A stretch of 6,195 bases of DNA from an uncultured Clostridia bacterium (GCA_947176675.1 CAMWRN010000152.1:1-6195), one strand, 5' to 3'. Positions 1 through 4,637 are shown, counted from the stretch's first letter. Notes: generated from the letters alone by a model not told the origin. Program-made: numbers and translations.

Positions 1-194
1 CGCAAGGCGAAAACGGTGAAAAAACCGGAAATCCGGAAATGCCCGAACGCGGAATGGGGGCCGGTCGTCACGACAGACCAAGTTCGGATACCGCTCCGGA
101 AACCAACGGCGGAAATATTGCAGTCACAGGCGTATGTACAGCGGCTTTGATAGCAGCAATATTCGGCGCATCGTTTGTAAAAAAGAAATTCTGA
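1..194 (+). CDS. C-terminal end of a secreted or surface protein with a membrane anchor (partial)
   Basis: An open frame enters from the left edge (first full codon at base 3) and stops at TGA 192-194, giving about 63 residues. The visible part is a hydrophilic linker rich in Gly, Pro, Glu, Asp and Arg, then a hydrophobic stretch (roughly IAVTGVCTAALIAAIFGASFV), then a basic end KKKF. This linker, membrane segment and positive tail is the usual C-terminal anchor of exported proteins in Gram-positive bacteria. The residues VTG just before the hydrophobic part faintly recall an NPxTG-type sorting tail, but no intact LPxTG-like motif is seen. The catalytic or binding domain lies outside the window, so the function cannot be named. 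It is separated from xylA by 153 bases containing a separate promoter, so it is probably not part of the xyl unit. Confidence 0.65.
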   Translation, partial: QGENGEKTGNPEMPERGMGAGRHDRPSSDTAPETNGGNIAVTGVCTAALIAAIFGASFVKKKF

Positions 195-253
195 ATAGGC
201 AGCTATACGGAAATTTTTCGGTCAAAAGCTTATATATTTTTTACAAAAACCCC

Positions 254-282
254 TTGACGGTAAATCGTTTACAATGTATAAT
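254..282 (+). promoter_or_regulatory. Sigma-A promoter for xylA
   Basis: A -35 box TTGACG (254-259) and a perfect -10 box TATAAT (277-282) are separated by exactly 17 bases. Transcription would start near 289, giving a 5' leader of about 58 bases before the xylA ATG at 348. The leader ends in a strong ribosome binding site, AAGGAGG (333-339), eight bases from the ATG. This is the best promoter in the window. Confidence 0.8.
260..272. promoter_or_regulatory. Operator-like palindrome inside the xylA promoter spacer
   Basis: GTAAATCGTTTAC is an inverted repeat with 5-base arms (GTAAA and TTTAC) around TCG. It fills the space between the -35 and -10 boxes, so a bound protein would block RNA polymerase. 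The right half, CGTTTACA, fits the half-site of LacI-family regulators including CcpA (cre), while the left half departs from that consensus. It is most simply a carbon-control or sugar-repressor operator on xylA. The regulator is not encoded in the window, so its identity is open. Confidence 0.5.
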
Positions 283-347
283 ATAGATACAACTATTATG
301 TATTTGCAGCCGACAGGCTTAAAATTACTTTCAAGGAGGAAACTAAA

Positions 348-1673
348 ATGAGCGAATTTTTCGGAAACATCGGCAAGATACCTTTTGAGGGCAAGGACAG
401 CACCAATCCCCTTGCGTTCAAGTACTACAACCCCGACGAGGTAGTTGCAGGCAAGACAATGCGCGAGCAGCTCAAATTTGCCCTTTCATGGTGGCACACA
501 ATGGGCGGCGACGGTACCGATATGTTCGGCTGCGGCACTGCGGACAAGACATGGGGCGAGTCCGACTCAACCGCAAGAGCAAAGGCTAAGGTAGACGCTG
601 CTTTCGAGATCATGGATAAGCTTTCAATCGACTATTTCTGTTTCCACGACCGCGACCTTTCTCCGGAATACGGCACTCTCGCAGAGACAAACGCAAAACT
701 TGACGAGATCACCGATTACATTGCCGAGAAAATGAAAGCTAACCCCTCCATTAAGCTTCTTTGGGGTACTGCAAAGTGCTTTGACCACCCACGCTATATG
801 CACGGCGCGGGAACTTCCCCCTCTGCCGACGTTTTTGCATACGCTGCGGCACAGATCAAAAAGGCTGTTGAGGCTACCGTAAAGCTGGGCGGAAACGGCT
901 ACGTATTTTGGGGCGGACGTGAGGGTTACGAAACTCTGCTCAACACAAACATGGGTCTGGAGCTTGACAACATGGCTCGTCTTATGAGAATGACCGTTGA
1001 TTATGCTCGTTCTATCGGCTACAAGGGCGATTTCTACATTGAACCCAAGCCCAAGGAGCCTACAAAGCACCAGTACGATTTCGATACTGCTACCGTTCTC
1101 GGTTTCCTCCGCAAGTACGGTCTTGAAAAGGATTTCAAGATGAACATTGAGGCTAACCACGCTACACTTGCGCAGCACACATTCCAGCACGAGCTGAGAG
1201 TTGCACGTGACAACGGCGTGTTCGGTTCTATCGACGCTAATCAGGGAGATATGCTTTTGGGCTGGGATACAGACCAGTTCCCCACCAACGTTTACGACGC
1301 GGCTCTTTGTATGTACGAGGTACTCAAGGCGGGCGGCTTCACGAACGGCGGTCTGAACTTCGACTCGAAGGCTCGCCGCGGTTCTTACACTCCCGAGGAT
1401 ATTTTCCACAGCTACATTGCGGGTATGGACACGTTTGCTCTCGGTCTTAAAATTGCCGACAAAATCATCACCGACGGCAGGATCGATAAGTTTGTTGACG
1501 ACCGCTACGCTTCTTGGACTAAGGGTATCGGCGCGGATATCATCAGCGGCAAGGCAACTCTTGCAGACCTTGAAAAGTATGCTCTTGAAAAGGGCGAGGT
1601 TACGGCTTCCCTCACAAGCGGCAGACAGGAAATGCTGGAGTCCATTCTCAACAACATTATGTTCAGCCTTTAA
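348..1673 (+). CDS. xylA: Xylose isomerase
   Basis: Encodes a 441-residue class II xylose isomerase (EC 5.3.1.5), which interconverts D-xylose and D-xylulose in the cytoplasm as the first step of the isomerase route of xylose use. The whole active-site set is present: His100 and Asp103 (in CFHDRD) for ring opening, the metal ligands Glu232 (in YIEPKPKEPTKHQ), Glu268, His271 (IEANHATLA), Asp296 (SIDANQGD), Asp307, Asp309 (GWDTDQFPTN) and Asp339 (NFDSK), and Lys234 near the substrate. The length matches the family (about 440). The start is fixed by AAGGAGG at 333-339, eight bases upstream. Codon use is dominated by C- and G-ending codons, typical of a highly expressed gene and unlike the genes that follow. 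The last 18 codons recur in diverged form at 2533-2586. xylB is on the same strand but 2.9 kb away, so the pair is split by accessory genes. Confidence 0.97.
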   Translation: MSEFFGNIGKIPFEGKDSTNPLAFKYYNPDEVVAGKTMREQLKFALSWWHTMGGDGTDMFGCGTADKTWGESDSTARAKAKVDAAFEIMDKLSIDYFCFHDRDLSPEYGTLAETNAKLDEITDYIAEKMKANPSIKLLWGTAKCFDHPRYMHGAGTSPSADVFAYAAAQIKKAVEATVKLGGNGYVFWGGREGYETLLNTNMGLELDNMARLMRMTVDYARSIGYKGDFYIEPKPKEPTKHQYDFDTATVLGFLRKYGLEKDFKMNIEANHATLAQHTFQHELRVARDNGVFGSIDANQGDMLLGWDTDQFPTNVYDAALCMYEVLKAGGFTNGGLNFDSKARRGSYTPEDIFHSYIAGMDTFALGLKIADKIITDGRIDKFVDDRYASWTKGIGADIISGKATLADLEKYALEKGEVTASLTSGRQEMLESILNNIMFSL

Positions 1674-1695
1674 TAGAAGTTAGAATTTAGAGATT

Positions 1696-1725
1696 AGAGG
1701 ATAGAAAGCGAAATTTCTATCCTCT
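1696..1725 (+). other. Perfect 12-bp RNA hairpin just after xylA
   Basis: AGAGGATAGAAA (1696-1707) pairs perfectly with TTTCTATCCTCT (1714-1725) around a six-base loop, starting 23 bases after the xylA stop codon. The stem is not GC-rich and is not followed by a T run (GTCTGTATTAT follows), so it is a poor intrinsic terminator. It could be a partial terminator or a 3' stabilising structure that uncouples xylA mRNA level from the downstream genes. It is absent from the second copy of this junction near 2587-2608. Confidence 0.55.
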
Positions 1726-1760
1726 GTCTGTATTATCAGAAATGTTAAAAAGACAGACAG
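1724..1760 (+). other. Second, overlapping inverted repeat before the 143-residue gene
   Basis: CTGTCTGT (1724-1731) can pair with ACAGACAG (1753-1760) across a 21-base loop. It shares bases 1724-1725 with the right arm of the preceding hairpin, so the two structures compete at their edge. It ends six bases before the ribosome binding site AGGGGGTG (1767-1774). The pairing is lost in the diverged second copy at 2609-2658, which argues against a strongly conserved role. Confidence 0.3.
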
Positions 1761-1774
1761 GAATTTAGGGGGTG
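1726..1774 (+). repeat. Junction repeat A, copy 1 (leader of the 143-residue gene)
   Basis: These 49 bases run from GTCTGTATTAT to the ribosome binding site GGGGGTG. A second copy lies at 2609-2658 in front of the HD-domain gene. In the first 41 aligned bases 35 are identical, including AAATGTTAAAAAGA and the 11-base start; the last part holds the ribosome binding site in both copies. In both places the repeat follows a copy of the xylA 3' end, so it marks a duplicated xylA-downstream junction. Confidence 0.75.
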
Positions 1775-1778
1775 CAAA

Positions 1779-2210
1779 ATGGATAACGAAACCGGTACAG
1801 TTGCTGCCGAACAAGACTGGCAATGGTGTCTTGTCGGAAATATTGTTGAAAAACATGAATACGGTGAAGATCACATAATAAAATACGGAAACAAACAATT
1901 TCGTCCAAATGCTAAAGTATTCATAAACCTTATATACGGCGGAATGGGGCACGAAAGCATACTTGTTATTGGTATGCCCCGTCATTCCTCAAAATATATT
2001 GAAATTGTAACAGCAAGAAAGTATGTACATAATTTCAGAGTACAAAAGGCTTTTAAGCCTGCCGTATTAAATATAATGAAAAATTCCGAATGGGACTGGT
2101 GGGGCAATTCTGATGAAGCATATAATAAAATAGTTCGCTGCCTTGATTGGCTTAATGCAGACGCGGAACAAAACAAGCTACAAGCTGCAAATTCCGATTT
2201 ATTTCAGTAA
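1779..2210 (+). CDS. Uncharacterised 143-residue tryptophan-rich protein
   Basis: I do not recognise a named family. The protein has no signal peptide or membrane segment and is probably cytoplasmic. Visible features are DWQWCLVGNIVEKHEYGEDH (residues 13-32), a KQFRPNAKVFINLIYGGMGHE segment near 39-59, a basic region with PRHSSKYIEIVTARKYVHNF, then SEWDWWGNSDEAYNKI with three clustered Trp, and a helical C-terminus. The first half (charged turns between short beta-like strands) could form a small barrel, but that is speculation. The start is set by AGGGGGTG at 1767-1774, four bases upstream. Its leader and the xylA end before it are duplicated at 2533-2658, and its last six codons plus stop (NSDLFQ, 2190-2210) recur with only synonymous changes at 3125-3145, so a second copy of this gene seems once to have existed downstream. 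A/T-ending codons dominate, unlike xylA. Confidence 0.85.
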   Translation: MDNETGTVAAEQDWQWCLVGNIVEKHEYGEDHIIKYGNKQFRPNAKVFINLIYGGMGHESILVIGMPRHSSKYIEIVTARKYVHNFRVQKAFKPAVLNIMKNSEWDWWGNSDEAYNKIVRCLDWLNADAEQNKLQAANSDLFQ

Positions 2211-2211
2211 A
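2189..2211 (+). repeat. Junction repeat B, copy 1 (3' end of the 143-residue gene)
   Basis: This is the end of the 143-residue gene, coding NSDLFQ and a TAA stop. It matches 3124-3146 at 21 of 23 bases. The two differences (TCC/TCT and CAG/CAA) are both synonymous, as expected if the second copy descends from a coding gene. A short AACGG follows in both copies (2214-2218 and 3148-3152). Confidence 0.75.
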
Positions 2212-2269
2212 AGAACGGAGTAATGATTTGAACGGCAATTAAAATTTACATATAATTTTAATAATATAA

Positions 2270-2331
2270 AAAGGAGAGATTTTTATGCGTTATGTAATCG
2301 GAATCGACATCGGCACAAGCGGCACGAAAAC
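2270..2331 (+). repeat. Near-exact duplicate of the xylB translation start region
   Basis: The 62 bases match 4576-4637 at 60 positions. The two mismatches (2277-2278) lie in the spacer between the AAAGGAG ribosome binding site and ATG. The 47 bases from the ATG at 2285 onward are identical to xylB, covering its first 15 codons and part of the 16th. Identity ends abruptly at 2332, although weaker protein-level similarity (TKT-x-FD) continues to about 2346. Such identity beside strongly diverged fragments points to recent duplication or gene conversion. Confidence 0.9.
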
Positions 2332-2374
2332 GATGTTTGATGTTTTACGTATCTACCAACTAAGTTTATTGTAA
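2285..2374 (+). pseudogene. xylB: 5' remnant of a second xylulokinase gene
   Basis: The frame starts like XylB, with the FGGY-kinase phosphate-binding motif IDIGTSGTKT, then reads MFDVLRIYQLSLL and stops at TAA 2372-2374, giving 29 residues in place of 507. After TKT the real protein has VLFDE and the remnant MFDV, so one codon appears lost before similarity fades. It keeps a strong ribosome binding site (AAGGAG, 2271-2276, eight bases from ATG), so a short peptide could still be made. It cannot be a kinase: all sugar-binding and catalytic parts are missing. The frame after the stop runs directly into the VOC-like fragment. It is a duplication remnant, less likely a leader peptide. Confidence 0.8.
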
Positions 2375-2380
2375 CAGGCG

Positions 2381-2500
2381 GCATATGATATGCTTTCGAC
2401 AGAGGGCGTTGTTTGCAGACCTCTTGAGCCTTTGCCTTGGAGCCCTTTAAGCGCGGACGTTTTGGATAAATACGGAGTCTACTGGTATATACATATGTGA
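2381..2500 (+). pseudogene. 3' remnant of a VOC/glyoxalase-fold (PhnB-like) gene
   Basis: In the same frame as the xylB remnant, beyond its stop codon, the sequence reads AYDMLSTEGVVCRPLEPLPW and continues to DKYGVYWYIHM and TGA (2498-2500). The pattern of a helix, then 'L..EG', a short strand, and an end like 'DKFGVxWxI' is that of the last beta-alpha-beta part of VOC-superfamily proteins of the PhnB type, which normally have about 130-150 residues. Only about 38 residues remain and there is no start codon or ribosome binding site of its own, so it is dead. The assignment rests on memory of the family pattern over a short piece. The original substrate cannot be inferred. Confidence 0.55.
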
Positions 2501-2532
2501 TTGAATTTTATTTTTTGCAGTTCATGAAATAT

Positions 2533-2586
2533 AACGACAGACAAAAAATACTGGAGTCTGTATTTGACAATATTATGTTCGGCATT
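2533..2586 (+). pseudogene. xylA: Diverged 3' remnant of xylA
   Basis: The 18 codons read NDRQKILESVFDNIMFGI, against SGRQEMLESILNNIMFSL at the end of the real XylA (1617-1670). About 40 of 54 bases match, without gaps, and most changes are transitions. The stop codon is lost, so the frame reads on to TAA 2629-2631. An in-frame ATG at 2524 has no ribosome binding site. The copy of the intergenic leader (2609-2658) follows at the same relative place as after xylA, which supports true duplication over chance likeness. Its greater divergence than the xylB remnant suggests it is older or has escaped gene conversion. Confidence 0.75.
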
Positions 2587-2608
2587 AAAAAATTAAATTA
2601 CTGTCTTC

Positions 2609-2658
2609 GTCTGTATTATAAAAAATGTTAAAAAGATAAATCGGAATTTGTGGAGGTG
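2609..2658 (+). repeat. Junction repeat A, copy 2 (leader of the HD-domain gene)
   Basis: This matches 1726-1774 (35 of the first 41 bases) and ends in the ribosome binding site GGAGGTG (2652-2658) used by the HD-domain gene. The spacer between the xylA-like end and this repeat is only 22 bases here, against 55 after the real xylA, because the 12-bp hairpin region is missing. The HD gene thus uses a translation signal descended from the leader of a different gene. Confidence 0.75.
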
Positions 2659-2663
2659 TAATC

Positions 2664-3122
2664 ATGAACAGAATCGAGAAGGTGCGTGAAACGGTAGATA
2701 AAATTATTCTGGATATGAACGATAACGTTGAACGAAGATGTGCATACATACATCTATATGGTGTTGCCCAAGCCTGTGCTTTATTAGCCATTAAGCGAAA
2801 AGAAAATATAGAATTGGCTATTATAGCAGGGATGTTACACGATATTTATTCTTATGCTGCTATGGATTCGTCAGACCACGCCCGCAAAGGTTCAGAAATG
2901 GCTCGTGATATTATGAACTCTTTAAGTATTTTTACAGAAACTGAGATTAATCAAGTTTGCACAGCAATATACAGGCATAGTGATAAGTCAATAGTTCATG
3001 AACAATTTGATGAAATACTAAAAGACGCAGATGTGATGCAGCATGTTTTATATAATCCACTGTTTGAAATCAAAAACGAACAGAAACGTTTTGATTCTTT
3101 AAAGGAAGAATTCCATCTGTGA
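2664..3122 (+). CDS. Small HD-domain phosphohydrolase
   Basis: A 152-residue cytoplasmic protein with the metal-binding residues of the HD superfamily in order: His30 (YIHLYGVAQACAL), His59-Asp60 (IAGMLHDIYSY) and Asp121 or Asp123 (LKDADVMQHVLYNPLFE), with His72 (DHARKG) and His105 (YRHSDK) as possible extra ligands. HD proteins of this type are metal-dependent phosphohydrolases acting on nucleotides or related phosphoesters. The substrate here is unknown. The length fits stand-alone single-domain members and the C-terminus looks complete. The start is fixed by GGAGGTG (2652-2658), five bases from ATG. The gene lies exactly between a copy of the 143-residue gene's leader and a copy of that gene's last six codons, as if it replaced the body of that gene. 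Codons are AT-rich. The methyltransferase gene follows after 40 bases. Confidence 0.85.
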   Translation: MNRIEKVRETVDKIILDMNDNVERRCAYIHLYGVAQACALLAIKRKENIELAIIAGMLHDIYSYAAMDSSDHARKGSEMARDIMNSLSIFTETEINQVCTAIYRHSDKSIVHEQFDEILKDADVMQHVLYNPLFEIKNEQKRFDSLKEEFHL

Positions 3123-3123
3123 T

Positions 3124-3146
3124 AAATTCTGATTTATTTCAATAAA
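3124..3146 (+). repeat. Junction repeat B, copy 2 (orphan tail of the 143-residue gene)
   Basis: Immediately after the HD gene stop, 3125-3145 encodes NSDLFQ-stop in a frame with no start of its own. It matches 2189-2211 at 21 of 23 bases, differing only at synonymous positions. It is best read as the surviving end of a second copy of the 143-residue gene. The methyltransferase ribosome binding site (GGTGGTGAT) begins about five bases later. Confidence 0.7.
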
Positions 3147-3162
3147 TAACGGTGGTGATAAT

Positions 3163-3894
3163 ATGCCGAATTCTATTAACGATTACCGACAGCTTATAGA
3201 CAAGCCTTGGGGAAGAATGTTCTATGATATGATATTCAGACAGCTTGATCTGTCGGATAACGTTCCCCTAAAAATACTTGACTTCGGAGCAGGATTTTGT
3301 GTCACGGCAAATCATTATTCCGAACACCATGCAGTGACCGCCGTTGAACCTAACGGGGAAATGATCGAGTTAAGCATACGTGATAATAATTTTGATCTGA
3401 TACACGGCGGTATTGAAGCTCTGAGCAACTATGCAGACAATTCGTTTGATTTTGTGATATGTCATAATGTTCTGGAATATGTTCCCGATAAAGAAATAAT
3501 ACTGCGGGAGTTTGCAAGAGTATTAAAGCCCGGCGGAAAGCTTTCAATAGTCAAGCATAACCTTATGGGAAGAATTCTTGCCTATGCAGTCTTTTCGGAT
3601 AATCCAAGCGCTGCGCTCAATTTGCTGGAGAACGGTGATAATGAAAAAAATTCCTTTGGCAAGCGCGATACATATGAAGATGATTATATTATTGGAGCAG
3701 GACTTAAATACGGTCTTTCAATTGAAAATATATTTGGTATCCGCACATTTTTTGCACTTTCAAAAAACAATGACATAAAATTTACTCGGGAATGGTATGA
3801 TAATATGCTTGCGTTGGAAATGAGGACTTGTAATTTGCCTGAATATAAAAGTTTTTCTTTCTTCCACCATTTGATTTTTCAAAAGGAAGAATAA
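3163..3894 (+). CDS. Class I SAM-dependent methyltransferase
   Basis: A 243-residue cytoplasmic protein with a Rossmann methyltransferase core: motif I ILDFGAGFC (residues 38-46) for SAM binding, acidic Glu62 (VEPNGEM) at the end of strand 2 for the ribose, FDFVICHNVLEYVPD (95-109) at strand 4, and VLKPGGKLSIVKHN (120-133). A C-terminal part (about 134-243) follows the core, with KRDTYEDDY and a FGIRTFFA segment. The HNVLEYV and NLMGRI-type features and the overall layout recall the SmtA/CmoM group, whose CmoM member methylates 5-carboxyhydroxyuridine-derived tRNA wobble bases, but the match is not strong enough to name the substrate. The start follows GGTGGTGAT (3151-3159), an unusual but usable ribosome binding site. 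It sits 40 bases after the HD gene on the same strand, so the two are probably co-transcribed. Codons are AT-rich. A generic small-molecule methyltransferase is the alternative. Confidence 0.88.
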   Translation: MPNSINDYRQLIDKPWGRMFYDMIFRQLDLSDNVPLKILDFGAGFCVTANHYSEHHAVTAVEPNGEMIELSIRDNNFDLIHGGIEALSNYADNSFDFVICHNVLEYVPDKEIILREFARVLKPGGKLSIVKHNLMGRILAYAVFSDNPSAALNLLENGDNEKNSFGKRDTYEDDYIIGAGLKYGLSIENIFGIRTFFALSKNNDIKFTREWYDNMLALEMRTCNLPEYKSFSFFHHLIFQKEE

Positions 3895-3924
3895 CTGACG
3901 TGAGCGTAACCACTGGCATAATCA

Positions 3925-3933
3925 TGTTATATT
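3925..3933 (+). promoter_or_regulatory. Weak candidate extended -10 before the histidine phosphatase gene
   Basis: TGTTATATT has the form of an extended -10 element (TG, one base, TATATT) in the 86-base gap before the gene starting at 3981. The expected -35 region has no good match. It may allow separate expression of the phosphatase gene and xylB, but the evidence is slight. Confidence 0.25.
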
Positions 3934-3980
3934 CATCGGAAACAGACCGATAAATTTATATATCAGGAGGATTTAATACA

Positions 3981-4541
3981 ATGGCGCTATTCTATCTTGT
4001 AAGACACGGAGAACCTGTCTACGACCATATGCTTGAAAACGGATTCTGGGGATTTGGCAGGGACTTTGCACCTCTATCCGAAAAAGGAAAGGAACAAGCG
4101 GAAATCACCGCCAAGGACATTCGCCTTAAAAGCGCGGAATTTATCGTATCATCTCCGTACACCAGAGCATTGCAGACGGCTCAGATAATTTCAAGAGAGA
4201 CAGGACTGCGGGTCGAGGTCGATATTGACCTGCACGAGTGGATACCCGATGAGGATAATCTTTATGAAACATCGGAGGAAAGCTTTGCGCTTGCGAGGGA
4301 ATTTACCAAATTCAACGGCGAATATCCGCAGGGTAAGAAATTCAAATGGGAATCCCTCAGTCATATGCGGCAAAGAATGAGACGTGTTGCGGACAAATAC
4401 GCAGACTACGACAAGGTTATTTTTGTTGGTCACGGTATGGCTTTTCGGTGTTTGATGTATATTGAAAAAATGAGTCCCGCCGAAATAATTGAATGCACAT
4501 ATCATAAGGGACAGGCGGACTGTGAGTATTCATTTACATAA
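3981..4541 (+). CDS. Histidine phosphatase family protein (phosphoglycerate-mutase-like fold)
   Basis: A 186-residue cytoplasmic protein of the branch-1 histidine phosphatase superfamily. The N-terminal LVRHGEPVYD holds the phospho-accepting His9 with Arg8. SSPYTRALQTA (57-67) supplies Arg62, LHEW (84-87) gives the likely proton donor Glu86, and VGHGMAFRCL (149-158) has the second His151. These are the full catalytic set, so the protein should be active as a phosphatase or, less likely, a mutase. The substrate is not predictable from sequence, and sugar phosphates, nucleotides or cofactor precursors are all handled in this family. The start is backed by AGGAGG (3965-3970), ten bases upstream. 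The gap of 86 bases before it leaves room for its own promoter, and xylB starts 49 bases after its stop. Its codon use looks intermediate between the AT-rich accessory genes and xylB. Confidence 0.9.
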   Translation: MALFYLVRHGEPVYDHMLENGFWGFGRDFAPLSEKGKEQAEITAKDIRLKSAEFIVSSPYTRALQTAQIISRETGLRVEVDIDLHEWIPDEDNLYETSEESFALAREFTKFNGEYPQGKKFKWESLSHMRQRMRRVADKYADYDKVIFVGHGMAFRCLMYIEKMSPAEIIECTYHKGQADCEYSFT

Positions 4542-4557
4542 ATAAAATATGGTAATT

Positions 4558-4571
4558 TTTATTTCAATAAA
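4558..4571 (+). repeat. Third, short copy of the junction repeat B core before xylB
   Basis: TTTATTTCAATAAA here is identical to 3133-3146 and differs by one base from 2198-2211 (CAGTAA in place of CAATAA). In the other two places it is the end of the NSDLFQ-stop coding tail. It ends four bases before the duplicated xylB start block (4576 onward). It is short and AT-rich, so chance is possible, but its place at a gene junction fits an ancestral order in which the 143-residue gene stood directly before xylB. Confidence 0.4.
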
Positions 4572-4575
4572 AAAT

Positions 4576-4637
4576 AAAGGAGCAATTTTTATGCGTTATG
4601 TAATCGGAATCGACATCGGCACAAGCGGCACGAAAAC
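4576..4637 (+). repeat. xylB translation start block (partner of 2270-2331)
   Basis: This stretch includes the working ribosome binding site AAAGGAG (4576-4582), an eight-base spacer and the first 47 bases of xylB. It matches the upstream remnant at 60 of 62 bases in direct orientation, about 2.3 kb apart. Recombination between the two would delete the VOC remnant, the HD gene, the methyltransferase gene and the phosphatase gene. Confidence 0.9.

Noticed and set aside
289..332. Possible riboswitch or leader RNA before xylA
   Set aside because: The leader is only about 58 bases and shows no strong stem or recognisable aptamer element.
624..1409. A 261-residue open frame on the minus strand across xylA
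   Set aside because: It lies opposite a fully conserved xylA with all catalytic residues. The biased codon use of xylA leaves the opposite frame open, and the translation has no recognisable domain.
2524..2631. A 35-residue open frame beginning at ATG 2524
   Set aside because: It is the xylA 3' remnant read through its lost stop; there is no ribosome binding site before the ATG.
2211..2663. Insertion sequence or integron-type cassette boundary
   Set aside because: No transposase fragment, terminal inverted repeats or attC-like folded site was seen. The repeats are pieces of neighbouring genes in direct orientation.
2664..4541. A defence system or toxin-antitoxin module made of the HD, methyltransferase and phosphatase genes
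   Set aside because: No nuclease, helicase, DNA-binding antitoxin or NTPase partner is present, and each protein resembles ordinary metabolic or housekeeping members of its family.
4549..4590. Upstream in-frame ATG for xylB, adding 14 residues
   Set aside because: The extension is not typical of XylB, has no ribosome binding site, and its region contains the real site AAAGGAG. The duplicated start at 2285 also begins at the later ATG.
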